From Sphingomonas telluris (GTDB taxonomy: Bacteria > Pseudomonadota > Alphaproteobacteria > Sphingomonadales > Sphingomonadaceae): a DNA stretch of 64,000 nucleotides. Location of the stretch: NCBI RefSeq assembly GCF_022568775.1, contig NZ_JAKZHW010000002.1, forward strand, positions 385,501 to 449,500. The letters are read 5' to 3'. Position numbers and translations under genes: made by a program. Positions 1-8,718 of the stretch are shown here, in pieces; position 1 is the stretch's first letter, and every line of letters begins with the position of its first letter. A model generated the notes under the pieces. The model was not told the DNA's origin and did no database searches. It saw nothing but the letters and a program-made list of their open reading frames with translations.

Positions 1-811
1 CGCCGGTCATCAGGTTCGTGAAGAAGGTGCGGCCGTTCTTCAGCCGCGCGTGATGCGCCTCGGAGACTGCCGCTTCAGGTGTGTGCATGAAGGCGGTGCC
101 GAGCTGAACCGCGCTGGCCCCGAGCATCATCGCGGCGGCGATGCCCCTTCCATCCCCGATCCCGCCCGCTGCGATCACGGGGACGCGAACGGCATCCACG
201 ACCTGCGGCAGGAGTGCGAACAGTCCCAGCGCTTCGCCTGGATCACTGCCCAGGAACCTGCCGGTATGACCCCCGGCTTCGAATCCCTGCGCGATGACGG
301 CGTCCGCGCCCCCCGATTCGAGCCAGCGGGCCTCCTCGACCGTCGTGGCATTGCCTACGACGGTCGTTCCGGCGACTTTTACTCGACCGAACAGGCGTTC
401 GTCCGGCAGTCCAAAGTGGAAGCTGACGACCTCCGGCCGAGTCTCCTCAACCGCCGCACACATCGCCTCGTCGAACGGCTTGCGCAGCACGCCGCCGCTC
501 GACGGCTCCACGCCGAACTCAGCATAGTAAGGCGCAAGAAGGGTGCGCCACGGACCGTCGTCCACTGCGTCGGGCATGCGATGGCAGAAGAAGTTCAGAT
601 TGATGGGGCCGGGCGACGCCGCACGAACTTGCGCGACCTGCACCACGACCTGTTCGGGCGATAGCATCGCGCAGGGGAGCGAGCCGAGTGCTCCACCTCG
701 GATCGAGGCCGCTGCGAGTTCCACTCCTCCCGCTCCGGCCATCGGCGCTTGGACGATCGGATGCTCGATCCCGACGAGATCGAGGAAGCGCCTGTCGCGC
801 CAGCCTACCAT
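1..811 (-). CDS. Nitronate monooxygenase (2-nitropropane dioxygenase family), C-terminus cut off by window edge
   Basis: FMN-dependent TIM-barrel enzyme expected to oxidise alkyl nitronates in the cytoplasm. The reverse strand reads openly from an ATG at 811 to the window edge (270 codons, no stop). Near the N-terminus it carries the family pattern HPIVQAPMAG, in the middle a GGHTGRFLG loop, and late an AAGGIGDGRGIAAAM phosphate-binding stretch followed by GASAVQLGTAF. The start ATG overlaps the stop of the upstream glyoxalase gene (ATGGTAG, 7 nt), so the two are probably translationally coupled. Only the extreme C-terminus is missing. Family assignment is good; the exact substrate is unknown. 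Confidence 0.85.
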   Translation of the reverse strand, partial: MVGWRDRRFLDLVGIEHPIVQAPMAGAGGVELAAASIRGGALGSLPCAMLSPEQVVVQVAQVRAASPGPINLNFFCHRMPDAVDDGPWRTLLAPYYAEFGVEPSSGGVLRKPFDEAMCAAVEETRPEVVSFHFGLPDERLFGRVKVAGTTVVGNATTVEEARWLESGGADAVIAQGFEAGGHTGRFLGSDPGEALGLFALLPQVVDAVRVPVIAAGGIGDGRGIAAAMMLGASAVQLGTAFMHTPEAAVSEAHHARLKNGRTFFTNLMTG

Positions 812-1221
812 TCGCCCGTGTTCGGCATCGAGGTCCATGGCTCGGCCGGCGCCAGCCTGCCGCCCTCCTGCAGCAGCTCGACGGAGATGTTGTCGGGGCT
901 GCGGACGAAGGCCATGTGGCCGTCGCGCGGGGGACGATTGATCGTCACGCCCGCGTCCATCAGCCGCTGGCAAGTCTCGTAGATATTGTCGACGCGGTAG
1001 GCGAGGTGGCCGAAGTTGCGGCCGCCGCCGTAGCCCTTCTCGTCCCAGTTGTAGGTGAGCTCGACCTCGCCGCCCTCGTCTCCGGGCACTCCGAGGAAGA
1101 TGAGGGTGAAGCGCCCGGCTTCATTCTCCATCCGGCGGCGCTCCTCGAGGCCGAGCAGTTGGAAAAATGCAACAGTGGCGTCGGGATCCGACACGCGGAT
1201 CATGGTGTGCAGGAATTTCAT
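805..1221 (-). CDS. gloA: Lactoylglutathione lyase (glyoxalase I)
   Basis: Converts the methylglyoxal-glutathione hemithioacetal to S-lactoylglutathione. The 138-residue length matches bacterial GloA (about 135). It has two VOC-fold halves: KFLHTMIRVSD opens the first with a metal-ligand His (residue 5), VELTYNWD supplies a Glu, GHLAYRVDNI a second His and ISVELLQ the last Glu, so the four metal ligands are present. The gene overlaps the following nitronate monooxygenase by 7 nt and is divergent from the SIMPL gene. An operon with a flavin oxidase suggests a small detoxification unit, which is inference. Confidence 0.9.
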   Translation of the reverse strand: MKFLHTMIRVSDPDATVAFFQLLGLEERRRMENEAGRFTLIFLGVPGDEGGEVELTYNWDEKGYGGGRNFGHLAYRVDNIYETCQRLMDAGVTINRPPRDGHMAFVRSPDNISVELLQEGGRLAPAEPWTSMPNTGEW

Positions 1222-1328
1222 TTCGCCTCACTCAATTCAACGCTATAAATGCACGGTTCGTCGACGATACTGACCGGCGATGGTGACCGGTGATCGTCAG
1301 CAATACGACGAACGCAGGGTATCATTCC

Positions 1329-2057
1329 ATGATCCAGAAGCTGCAGGACAGCCGCGCCGTTCTTTTGGGCGCGGTAGCGATCTTTGCCGTGGGTTTGACG
1401 ACAAGTGGCTATGTGCTGGGCGACGGCTTGCGTCGGGCGAAGATGGCGGAGCGATCCGTCACCGTCCGGGGCGTTTCCGAACGCGACGTGACGGCCGACC
1501 TCGCAACCTGGACCGTGTCCTTCTCCGACGAAGGAACGACGCTAGCGCCGGTGCAGGCGTCCGTGGATCAGAAGAGCGGCGCCGTGCGAGCCTTCTTCCA
1601 GAAGGCCGGCTTCAAGCCAGACGAGATCAGCGACACGGCGATCAACGCCAGCTCCAGCTTCGACCGAGACCGCAAAGAGGAGCGCGTGACGGTCAGCCGT
1701 TCGATCCAGCTGCGGAGCCGCGACGTGATGAAGGTCCGCAACGCCTATGCGCGCCAGTCCGAGCTGATCCGCGACGGCGTTCCGATCAACGGATCGAACG
1801 TCAATTACGTCTTCACCGGCCTCAACAAGCTGAAGCCGGAGATGATCGCCGAGGCGAACAAGAACGCGCGCACGAGCGCTGAGGAGTTCGCCCGCGACAG
1901 CGGAGCCGAGGTCGGTCGCATCAAGACAGCGAGCCAGGGCTATTTCTCGGTCGGGGCTCGCGATGGCGAGGCGTGCGACGAGTGCGGATCGAGCGGCGGA
2001 ACCTCGCCGTTTCAGAAGGTGCGCGTCGTGACGACGATCGATTACGATCTGGGCTAG
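1329..2057 (+). CDS. SIMPL-domain (DUF541) envelope protein
   Basis: The ATG at 1329 gives 242 residues; a GTG 39 nt upstream would only add an unconserved leader. An N-terminal hydrophobic segment (residues about 10-29, AVLLGAVAIFAVGLTTSGYV) should anchor or export the protein. The SIMPL domain follows (ERSVTVRGVSERDVTADLATW, then the paired VSRSIQLRS strand), and the chain ends with a beta strand, VRVVTTIDYDL. A small CDEC pair lies close to the C-terminus. SIMPL proteins are periplasmic or outer-membrane-associated with no agreed biochemical role. The stop overlaps the end of the convergent TPR gene by 4 nt. Confidence 0.8.
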   Translation: MIQKLQDSRAVLLGAVAIFAVGLTTSGYVLGDGLRRAKMAERSVTVRGVSERDVTADLATWTVSFSDEGTTLAPVQASVDQKSGAVRAFFQKAGFKPDEISDTAINASSSFDRDRKEERVTVSRSIQLRSRDVMKVRNAYARQSELIRDGVPINGSNVNYVFTGLNKLKPEMIAEANKNARTSAEEFARDSGAEVGRIKTASQGYFSVGARDGEACDECGSSGGTSPFQKVRVVTTIDYDLG

Positions 2058-2752
2058 CGGCCCGGCGGAGGCGTGGTCGGGACGGGAAGCATCTTGAGCG
2101 CTTCACGTGCCGCCTGCCCGGATTTCCCGTTCGGATCGACCGAGGAAGCGCGCGACCAGTAGGTCCGCGCGCCGGCATCGTCGCCGGCGAAATGGTAGAC
2201 ATGCCCGGCCTCGAACAGGAGTGTCGGGTCGTTCGGCGCCAGAGTCAGCGCCTTGCCGATCGCCTGCTTCGCCGTGACCGCGTCATTCTCTCGGATCGCG
2301 AGCGCAGCCGAGAAATACCAGAGGAACGGGTCCTCCGAGACGGTCTGCGCCGCCTCCGTCACCTTCGCGCGCGCCATCTTCAGGTCGTTCTGCGCTTCCG
2401 CAGCGCGGGCGCGATCGAGCAGGGCTTCGCCGCGTTGCTCGGCCTGGAGCGAATTGCCGCCCAACGCTTTGTCGAGCGCGATCGCGGCCTTGCCGGGCTC
2501 GTTGGCTGCAATCCACATGTTCCCTGCGGCCGCGAGGAGGCGCGCCTTCTCGCCTTCGTTGCTTTGAACCGCGGCCGCTTGCTCGAAGTCGTTCGCGGCC
2601 GTCGCGGAGTCGCCTGACTTCGCGGCCGACAAAGCGCGGCAGACCAATGCTTCGGGGGTCACCACGTCCGGGCACGCGGAAGTCGGAGCGGGTGCCGGTG
2701 CGGGCGGGGCGGGAGCCGCTGCTGCGATCGCTGCGGCAAGGAAAAGGATCAT
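2054..2752 (-). CDS. Exported TPR-repeat protein
   Basis: A 232-residue protein with a short hydrophobic leader (MILFLAAAIAAAAPAP, likely signal peptide) and a Pro/Ala linker. At least three TPR-like helical pairs follow: AKSGDSATAANDFEQAA, AANEPGKAAIALDKALGG and EAGHVYHFAGDDAGARTYW. The start ATGA overlaps the stop of the upstream hydrolase by 4 nt, so the pair is coupled. TPR proteins usually act as periplasmic scaffolds; no partner is evident here. The chain ends in a Pro-rich tail (PTTPPPGR). Confidence 0.75.
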   Translation of the reverse strand: MILFLAAAIAAAAPAPPAPAPAPTSACPDVVTPEALVCRALSAAKSGDSATAANDFEQAAAVQSNEGEKARLLAAAGNMWIAANEPGKAAIALDKALGGNSLQAEQRGEALLDRARAAEAQNDLKMARAKVTEAAQTVSEDPFLWYFSAALAIRENDAVTAKQAIGKALTLAPNDPTLLFEAGHVYHFAGDDAGARTYWSRASSVDPNGKSGQAAREALKMLPVPTTPPPGR

Positions 2753-3507
2753 GAGGATTGCTCCACTAGGGCGGCGACGGTGCGCTCGATCGTCTCGATC
2801 TCGTGAGGCGCCGAAAGGCGATGGCCGCCGCCCTTGACCACGGTGACCTGCACGTCCGCTGAACGCAGGCGGTCCTTGAGGCGGAAGGCGATATCGACCG
2901 GAACGTCCTCGTCGCCGTCGCCGTGAATCAGCCGCACCGGACAGTCGATGGCGATCTCCGAGCCGAGAAGGCGCATGGCCTGGCCCGACGACCAGAAGGT
3001 CGCCGTGGTGATTTGTGCGCCGCCATCAGGAAGCTCGCGCCGGAGGGTTTCCCCAGCAGCGAGCCGCTCGCGCAGACGGTCCGGAAAGCCCCACTCTGTA
3101 AAGTCCGGAGCGGCGGCGATGCCGACCAGAGCTTTCACCCGCTCAGGCCGCCGCAGGGCCAGATGAAGCGCGATCCAACCGCCCATCGACGAGCCCACCA
3201 AGACGACCGGGCCAATTGTCTGCCCGTCGAGCATCAGGAGGGCCTCATCGATCCACCGTTCGAGCGCACCGTCTTGGAAGCGTCCCTCGGACGAGCCCGT
3301 ACCCGAATAGTCGAAGCGGAGCATCGCCAGCCCGCGTCTTGCCGCGAAGGCATCAAGCGCGACCGCCTTGCTGCCCTCCATGTCGGACGCATAGCCCGGC
3401 AGGAACAGGATCGTCGGCCCCTCCCCTTCACGCTTGCGGTAGGCGAGGCGCGGGCCGTCAGCGGGGTCGAGAAACAACAGATTCACTTCAATCACGTGCG
3501 GAGCCAT
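2749..3507 (-). CDS. Alpha/beta hydrolase, ABHD10/acyl-thioesterase-like
   Basis: A 252-residue serine hydrolase. The start at 3507 (MAPHVIEVNLL) is preferred over the in-frame ATG at 3636, because the latter would overlap the end of the upstream methyltransferase gene. Visible triad: Ser107 in GSSMGGW, Asp199 in HGDGDEDVP and His229 in GGGHR. The LPGYASDMEG oxyanion region and LRFDYSGTGSS resemble ABHD10-type esterases/thioesterases. The substrate is not predictable. It is translationally coupled (ATGA) to the downstream TPR gene. Confidence 0.8.
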   Translation of the reverse strand: MAPHVIEVNLLFLDPADGPRLAYRKREGEGPTILFLPGYASDMEGSKAVALDAFAARRGLAMLRFDYSGTGSSEGRFQDGALERWIDEALLMLDGQTIGPVVLVGSSMGGWIALHLALRRPERVKALVGIAAAPDFTEWGFPDRLRERLAAGETLRRELPDGGAQITTATFWSSGQAMRLLGSEIAIDCPVRLIHGDGDEDVPVDIAFRLKDRLRSADVQVTVVKGGGHRLSAPHEIETIERTVAALVEQSS

Positions 3508-3562
3508 AGTGCAGCAAGACGAAGCTTGCATCTGCCCGTGGCCGCCGTTCTGCTGCCTTGAA

Positions 3563-4222
3563 CTAGGCCACCTTCCGATAAACGGTTCGGCCGGGATCGT
3601 TCGAGGCGGTGAGGAAGATCTGCTCGAACCGCGCATCGGTCTTCATGATCAAGCGGTCGACGAGCATTACATGCGACGTTTCGATCTGGTCCTGCGTATA
3701 TCGCTTGCGGATTTCCGGCTTTCGTTCTGGATTGGCGGAGCGGCTCTTCGCGAAGCTCCAATGGACATCGTCCAGGACCAGATACCCGCCGGGCCGGATG
3801 AGTTCTTTCAGCGCGATGCAGGCTGGGGCGTCATGGTGAAAAACGTGGCCGCCATCGAGATAGGCGAGATCGTAGATACCCGTCCCGCCGCGGCTCATCT
3901 CATCGAGCGCCAGCTTGGCCAGATGCCATGAGTAGCTGTCGTAGGTGAGGTGCGTATTCCCATGCGTAACCACTGTAATGCCGTCAACCAACCCTTCGGA
4001 ACGAAGCATCTGCTCGACCTTTGCGACGGTCTCTTCGTAATCGAACAAGTGAAGCGCGCCCTTGCCTTTCATCATCTTCGCGATTTCACGCGAGGTCGCG
4101 CCAATTCCAGTGCCGATTTCGGCGACGGATATTTCGTCCTTCACATCCAAAAGGCGACGGAGGACAGCAAGTACGTCTGGCGAGTGGAACTGAATTCCGC
4201 TGGTCCCAATGTTGGTCGTCAT
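3563..4222 (-). CDS. Class I SAM-dependent methyltransferase (Methyltransf_24-like)
   Basis: 219 residues. SAM-binding motif I is VAEIGTGIGATSREIA (about residues 33-48). An acidic position follows in LHLFDYEE, and a motif IV-like IYDLAYLDGGHVFHHD leads to GGYLVLDDVHW. The YDLAYLDGGH/LDD pattern is typical of the Methyltransf_24 group that acts on small molecules or glycans; the substrate is unknown. It lies upstream of the hydrolase and TPR genes on the same strand with a 55-nt gap, so it may head that transcript. No strong ribosome-binding site was seen. Confidence 0.75.
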   Translation of the reverse strand: MTTNIGTSGIQFHSPDVLAVLRRLLDVKDEISVAEIGTGIGATSREIAKMMKGKGALHLFDYEETVAKVEQMLRSEGLVDGITVVTHGNTHLTYDSYSWHLAKLALDEMSRGGTGIYDLAYLDGGHVFHHDAPACIALKELIRPGGYLVLDDVHWSFAKSRSANPERKPEIRKRYTQDQIETSHVMLVDRLIMKTDARFEQIFLTASNDPGRTVYRKVA

Positions 4223-4423
4223 AGACCGCGGCTAGCATGCCGCCAATGCCGGAACAACTTGCTCCGGTCGGAACGGCCGATCAGTTGGTTGGGTCGCTTC
4301 GGTCAGGCAGCTCGAAGGCAGAAGGCTTCCAATGGCGAACGGCAAATCCGGATCAGCCGCCGCACACTTTGGTTAGCACTACCGAAATGCTAAATAGATC
4401 ATGCGCATCTCAGGGAGGCAGTA

Positions 4424-4909
4424 ATGAGCAAGAAGCGCAAAGGGTTTCTGTTCAGATTTCCGCTGATCGCAAAAGAGAAAAACGGGACGATTACAATAAC
4501 TCCTGACTCTCAGGGCTCCTGCTACAAGCACTGGGATTCGAGCACGAATACGCTCTCGTTCAGCAAAGACGACTTCCGTTTCATGAGCCCCGATGATCAC
4601 CACTACGTGGAATTCACGTTAGAAGATCGGACGAGCAAGAAGCTGCGCTTTCCTGTCAACCCGAAACACGCGATGTGGGTCATCAACGGCCAGAATTGCC
4701 CGACAGCGACCGATACATGTGTGTACGACACAGTCGAACCGCTGGCCGTCTTCGATGGGGACACGTTGCTCGCCGTGAACCTCAATCGCGTCAAGGGCAA
4801 GCAACTCGGCTTTGCTTTGAACTTCGTGAAAGACGGTGACGACGACACCGACCCCGCCAACTACATTCCGTGGGACCCGATCATCAACAATCGGGACGGC
4901 GGTAGCTAG
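4424..4909 (+). CDS. Hypothetical protein
   Basis: 161 residues preceded by a good GGAGG site 6 nt before the ATG. No signal peptide and no family recognised. The chain is rich in beta-prone segments (GTITITPDSQ, YVEFTLEDRT, KLRFPVN), with Cys residues in NCPTATDTCVYD and an acidic stretch KDGDDDTDPAN near the C-terminus. The fold may be a small beta-sandwich (inference). It stands alone between a methyltransferase and a Crp/Fnr regulator on the other strand, and its base composition is slightly less GC-rich than its neighbours, which could mean later acquisition. Confidence 0.6.
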   Translation: MSKKRKGFLFRFPLIAKEKNGTITITPDSQGSCYKHWDSSTNTLSFSKDDFRFMSPDDHHYVEFTLEDRTSKKLRFPVNPKHAMWVINGQNCPTATDTCVYDTVEPLAVFDGDTLLAVNLNRVKGKQLGFALNFVKDGDDDTDPANYIPWDPIINNRDGGS

Positions 4910-4919
4910 CTCCGCAGGG

Positions 4920-5690
4920 TCAATCCAGCTCCAGCCAGGCAGGATCGCGAACGAACTTGCGTGAGGGCAGGGCCGCGAGTTCGCGCAGCGCACGAACGTC
5001 CTTCAGGGTGATTTTCCGGTCCGAACGCTCAATCACCTCCAAGCGGTCAAGCTCCTGGAACGTGCGGTTGATGTGTACCGACGTCAGGCCGGTCGCCTGC
5101 GCCAGTTCCTCCTGGGTCAGCGGCAGTTCGAACGACTTGCCGTTGCGCGAATCCAGCAGCTTCAGCCGGTCGTGGATGTGCAGCAGAAGCGCCGCAATGC
5201 GCTGCGGCGCCAGCGTTCGGCCGATCGATGTGACGCGGTCCATCAGCAGAACCCGTTCCTGCTGCGAGCTGAGCAACATCGAGAAGGCGAATTGGGTCGA
5301 TTCCCGGAAGAGGCGCGCAAACGCGGTCAGCGGGATCACGTCCACGGTCGCCTTGGTCAAGGCGACGAGGGAGGCCGCCGACCGTTCCAGGCAGATGCTC
5401 GGGACACCCAGCAGGTCCCCCGGCAGATGGATCTTCACGATCTGGCGGCGGCCGCTTTCGGTGTCGACGCAGCTCGCGACCCAGCCGCTGGCGAGGAAAT
5501 AGATGGCGTCCATCTTCTCACCCTGACGGCGGATTACGGCCTTCTTCTCCAGTTCGAGGCGGTCGGTCTTGGCTTTTTCGAAGGCGTCCAGATCGGCGGT
5601 CGAAGGTTCAAGGAATTCGTGCAAACGGTGCAATGGCGGATCGAACATAAACGCGGATAACTTCCCCAAGTCGGTACCATTGGCAGTCAT
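4920..5690 (-). CDS. Crp/Fnr-family transcriptional regulator
   Basis: 256 residues from the ATG at 5690 (MTANGTDLGKL); a longer frame to 5840 would run into the neighbouring gene's leader. The N-terminal cyclic-nucleotide-binding-like barrel is seen in VIRRQGEKMDAIYFLASGWV and QIVKIHLPGDLLG. The C-terminal winged helix is LTQEELAQATGLTSVHINRT followed by FQELDRLEVIERSDRKITL. There is no Fnr-type N-terminal Cys cluster, so it is probably not an Fe-S sensor. It is divergent from the aldo/keto reductase at 5827, a plausible target (inference). Confidence 0.85.
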   Translation of the reverse strand: MTANGTDLGKLSAFMFDPPLHRLHEFLEPSTADLDAFEKAKTDRLELEKKAVIRRQGEKMDAIYFLASGWVASCVDTESGRRQIVKIHLPGDLLGVPSICLERSAASLVALTKATVDVIPLTAFARLFRESTQFAFSMLLSSQQERVLLMDRVTSIGRTLAPQRIAALLLHIHDRLKLLDSRNGKSFELPLTQEELAQATGLTSVHINRTFQELDRLEVIERSDRKITLKDVRALRELAALPSRKFVRDPAWLELD

Positions 5691-5826
5691 GCCGCATGCG
5701 AAGCTTGGGTTGCAAGTCAGGACTGGCGGGAACCTGCATTCGGCTTCACCGGTCCGCCGCAAAGGCGTAGGGACGCGCCGGAACCGGGCTCGACCGCGCT
5801 GGTTCACCCCCCGGCGAGGAGGACCC

Positions 5827-6798
5827 ATGAAATACCGCAAGCTCGGCGAAAGCGATCTGGAAGTCTCGGAAATCTCCTTGGGGTCCTGGCTGACCTACGG
5901 CGTCGGGGTCGAAGCTGAAAAGGCGCGTGCCTGCCTCCACGCGGCGTTCGACGTCGGGATCAACTTTATCGATACGGCGAATGTCTACGGGCGCGGCGCG
6001 GCGGAGACTTTCCTCGGTGAGGCGCTGAAGGCGCGGCCCCGCGATAGCTACGTTCTCGCCACCAAGCTCTATTTCCCGATGAGCGACACGGACTTCGGCT
6101 TGTCGCGCGCGCAGGTCGAGAAGCAGCTCGACGCATCGTTGCAGCGCCTGCGCACCGATTACGTCGATCTCTACCAGTGCCACCGCTACGACACCGGCAC
6201 CCCGCTCGAGGAAACGATGGAGACGCTCACTCGGGCGGTGGATAGCGGCAAGGTCCGCTATATCGGCTTCTCGGAGTGGCCGGCCGACAAGATCCGCGAA
6301 GCCCTCGACCTGTCCGCCTCGCGCGGCTTTGCGAAGTTCGTATCGAGCCAGCCGCAATATTCGCTGGTCTGGCGGGAACCGGAGGAAGAGGTGATTCCGC
6401 TTTGCGCCGACAACGGGATTTCACAGATCGTCTGGTCGCCGCTCGGCCAGGGCGTTCTCTCCGGCAAATATGACCCGGACAAGGCACCGCCCGCAGGCTC
6501 CCGGGCCACGAGCAGGGAGATGGGCGGCTTCATCGAGCGGCTGATGGATCCGGGCCTGCTCCGCGCGGTCCAGCAGCTGAAGCCCATCGCCGAGGAGGCA
6601 GGACTGACGATGCCGCAGTTCGCACTGGCCTGGGTGCTGCGCGAGCCGAACATCGCCTCGGCGATCATCGGCGCCTCTCGTCCGGAGCAGGTCCAGGAGA
6701 ACGCCCATGCATCGGGCCTCATCGTCGATACGCAGCTGTTCCTGAGGGCCGAGGCCATCATCGACGAAGCAATGGCCGGAGCGGGCGAGCACGCCTAG
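5827..6798 (+). CDS. Aldo/keto reductase
   Basis: NADPH-dependent (beta/alpha)8 oxidoreductase of 323 residues, starting at 5827 behind a GAGGAGGA ribosome-binding site. The catalytic tetrad is intact: Asp49 (NFIDTANVYG), Tyr54, Lys80 (VLATKL) and His119 (DLYQCHRYD). The C-terminal cofactor loop SAIIGASRPEQVQENAHA is clear. Overall it looks like the YghZ/Kv-beta branch that reduces small aldehydes and ketones. It converges with the XRE regulator gene, overlapping its end by 4 nt. Confidence 0.9.
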   Translation: MKYRKLGESDLEVSEISLGSWLTYGVGVEAEKARACLHAAFDVGINFIDTANVYGRGAAETFLGEALKARPRDSYVLATKLYFPMSDTDFGLSRAQVEKQLDASLQRLRTDYVDLYQCHRYDTGTPLEETMETLTRAVDSGKVRYIGFSEWPADKIREALDLSASRGFAKFVSSQPQYSLVWREPEEEVIPLCADNGISQIVWSPLGQGVLSGKYDPDKAPPAGSRATSREMGGFIERLMDPGLLRAVQQLKPIAEEAGLTMPQFALAWVLREPNIASAIIGASRPEQVQENAHASGLIVDTQLFLRAEAIIDEAMAGAGEHA

Positions 6799-7010
6799 AT
6801 CGCCTTTGAGGTCCTCCGGCTGGGGGACTCGAAGACTTCCTCGATCGCCAGGTCGAACAGTTCGGCGATGCGGAAAGCTAGCGGAAGGGACGGGTCGTAC
6901 TTGCCCGTCTCGATCGCGTTGACGCTCTGTCGCGATACGCCGAGGCGGTCGGCAAGGTCGCCCTGACTCCAGTTCCGTTCGGCGCGAAGCACTTTCAGGC
7001 GATTGTTCAT
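6795..7010 (-). CDS. XRE/Cro-type helix-turn-helix regulator
   Basis: A 71-residue protein consisting almost wholly of an HTH_3 domain: LKVLRAERNWSQGDLADRLG, VSRQSVNAIETGKYDPSLPLA, then an IAELFDLAIEEVF dimer helix. This short form (YgzD/YozG-like) usually pairs with a small membrane protein. Here the start ATGA overlaps the stop of that upstream membrane gene by 4 nt. It probably represses its own two-gene operon through repeats in the promoter at 7423-7481 (inference). Confidence 0.88.
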   Translation of the reverse strand: MNNRLKVLRAERNWSQGDLADRLGVSRQSVNAIETGKYDPSLPLAFRIAELFDLAIEEVFESPSRRTSKAI

Positions 7011-7423
7011 CGCGCGCGCAGCCAGCTCACGAAGGCATGGGCGCCCTGCGCAGCGACCCAGACGACCGCAACCCAATAGGTGGCGATCGGCGGCGCGCCG
7101 CCAAGGTCCGTGAGGAAGCCCCACACGACCGCGCAGGTCATGGCGACCGTCGTCGCCGCGAGGATCTGCTTCACGACCAGCATGCGGATGTACTCGTCGT
7201 CCTCTTCGGACAGGTATCTCGCGTAGCTCGCGAAGAAACCGACGACGGGGATCGCCGGCAGCAGCGCAATGATCGTCGTCCACGGTTGGGCGACCAGGCC
7301 GTGACGGATAGCGTAGACCACGGGGATCAACGTTACCGCATAGATGATCGCCGTGATCACGACGCGCTGGTTGTGCCGCGCCTGTGCAGGAGTTCTTGCG
7401 CACATTGTGCTCAGGCCTATCAT
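7007..7423 (-). CDS. Four-helix inner-membrane protein encoded with the XRE regulator
   Basis: 138 residues from the ATG at 7423, which has an AAAGGA site 7-8 nt upstream. Four hydrophobic segments can be read: VVITAIIYAVTLIPVVYAI, TTIIALLPAIPVVGFFASYA, a long one ending TCAVVWGFL, and ATYWVAVVWVAAQGAHAFV. No catalytic motif is visible. The gene is first in the operon with the XRE regulator. Such pairs are common in sphingomonads and may sense envelope state, but the function is unknown. Confidence 0.7.
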   Translation of the reverse strand: MIGLSTMCARTPAQARHNQRVVITAIIYAVTLIPVVYAIRHGLVAQPWTTIIALLPAIPVVGFFASYARYLSEEDDEYIRMLVVKQILAATTVAMTCAVVWGFLTDLGGAPPIATYWVAVVWVAAQGAHAFVSWLRAR

Positions 7424-7460
7424 GTAAGTGTCCTTTACAATCTGACAAGCTGATTTTACA
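7423..7460 (-). promoter_or_regulatory. Candidate autoregulatory operator of the XRE operon
   Basis: An inverted repeat TGTAA-(7 nt)-TTACA spans 7423-7439 and covers the ribosome-binding site and the first base of the start codon. A direct copy of TGTAAA (read on the minus strand) recurs 21 bp upstream at 7455-7460, overlapping the -10 box. Two half-sites two helical turns apart around the -10 and +1 region are what a small XRE repressor would need. Regulation is inferred. Confidence 0.45.
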
Positions 7461-7481
7461 GGTTCGGGCGTCAACTGTCAA
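7453..7481 (-). promoter_or_regulatory. Sigma-70-type promoter of the membrane protein/XRE operon
   Basis: On the minus strand a consensus TTGACA (7476-7481) is separated by exactly 17 nt from TAAAAT (7453-7458). The predicted start of transcription lies roughly 25 nt before the ATG at 7423. This is the best-looking housekeeping promoter in the window. Confidence 0.65.
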
Positions 7482-7509
7482 GGAAGCTTGATAGGCCGGT
7501 TGCGATGGG

Positions 7510-8598
7510 TCAGGCGTTTGCGGGAAGACCAGCTGAAGTTCGGCAGGCTTGCCATTGGGGGACGTCGATTCCGCCCCAGTCGCTCCATCCGGCCTTGCCC
7601 TCGTCTCCCGCGGGCAACGCCTCGAAGTAGCTGTTTGCGAGTTCGCCGTCTTCAATCTGGCAGGCCAGACGAGCCATGTGGCTGACGTTCCAGGCTGTCG
7701 GATATAATTCGACCAGGTCGTGCATCGCCCGCCGCAGAGCCTTCTTGTTGATGACAACAGTTGGAGGCATGCAGCCGCAACTCATGGCGTGCCAGTAGAC
7801 GCGAGCGAAAGCGCTGGTTCGCTCCTTCGCCTGGGTCTGGTCGGCGGCAAATTGCGCGACGGCTTCCTCGTCCTTGTAGCTGCCGAACCATTGCGGCTCG
7901 TAGTAGCGGAAGGCCTCCTGATAGAGCGGGTAGTAGTAGGGCTCCTTTGCGACTGCTTCGTCCATCAGGTTCTGGAAGTCGCCCTCGGACCGACCCTGCG
8001 CAACGTAGATTGAGGCCATGACTGCGTAGTACTGCGGGTCCTGGCTCGCGACGTCCTTGTGCCTCGCAAGCATCTCGTGGGCGGCGTCGACATATTCCGA
8101 GAACGGCTTCCACGCCGAGATATTGACGTTTTTGGCGTAACCGGATCCGCGATAGCACCAGCCCTTGTCGAGCAGACGCTGTGCGGAGACGATGAAGGGT
8201 GCCGGCGAGCTGGGCGAGGCGATACGCCACTCCGCAAGGAACTCGGCGGCCGGATCGGTGCAGTCCGGCGTGTTCATGTTCCCGAGCCACCACATGGAAT
8301 TGTAGAAGAGCTCCAGCTTCCACACGCCGTCGTCGGTCCGGTTTCCGCCTTGGCGCAGGCTGAATTCCCGCGCGCTGAGCCAGGAGAAGTCCCGGTCGAC
8401 GATCGCGCGATGCACCTCCTCCATGAAGGCTTTGCGAGACTCCAGTTCGTTGGCGGAGCTTACGGCGGGGATCTGCATGATCTCGGCGCGCTCTTCAGGT
8501 GTCTCCTGCGGTGTGCCCACAACCATCGCATGCAGTTCGTCGGAGTGCCGCCATGCGAAACCCAGGAGGAAGCTGCCGAGCAGGATCAAGAAGCGCAT
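7510..8598 (-). CDS. DUF4034-like protein with N-terminal signal/anchor
   Basis: 362 residues with a hydrophobic N-terminus ([16 protein letters not shown]), so probably exported or anchored. DUF4034-like pattern: [13 protein letters not shown] early, [24 protein letters not shown] in the middle, [16 protein letters not shown] and [22 protein letters not shown] later. These resemble helical TPR-like repeats in the family. Function unknown. An AAGGAG site sits before the ATG. It is divergent from thrS. Confidence 0.7.
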   Translation of the reverse strand: MRFLILLGSFLLGFAWRHSDELHAMVVGTPQETPEERAEIMQIPAVSSANELESRKAFMEEVHRAIVDRDFSWLSAREFSLRQGGNRTDDGVWKLELFYNSMWWLGNMNTPDCTDPAAEFLAEWRIASPSSPAPFIVSAQRLLDKGWCYRGSGYAKNVNISAWKPFSEYVDAAHEMLARHKDVASQDPQYYAVMASIYVAQGRSEGDFQNLMDEAVAKEPYYYPLYQEAFRYYEPQWFGSYKDEEAVAQFAADQTQAKERTSAFARVYWHAMSCGCMPPTVVINKKALRRAMHDLVELYPTAWNVSHMARLACQIEDGELANSYFEALPAGDEGKAGWSDWGGIDVPQWQACRTSAGLPANA

Positions 8599-8684
8599 AC
8601 AAGACTCCTTGCGGAACCGAGCCCGCAGGGACTGCCATCAAGCAATTGCAAAGCGGTTAATCGCGGAAGCGCCGACGCGGTTGA

Positions 8685-8701
8685 GAGGGATGCTCTCCCT
8701 C
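8685..8701 (+). promoter_or_regulatory. Hairpin sequestering the purine-rich leader of thrS
   Basis: GAGGGA (8685-8690) pairs perfectly with TCCCTC (8696-8701) around a 5-nt loop. The GAGGGA arm is the only Shine-Dalgarno-like sequence before the candidate thrS starts (8707, 8719, 8728). Translational control is a possibility only. Confidence 0.35.
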
Positions 8702-8718
8702 GCTACATGCGCCCTGCA

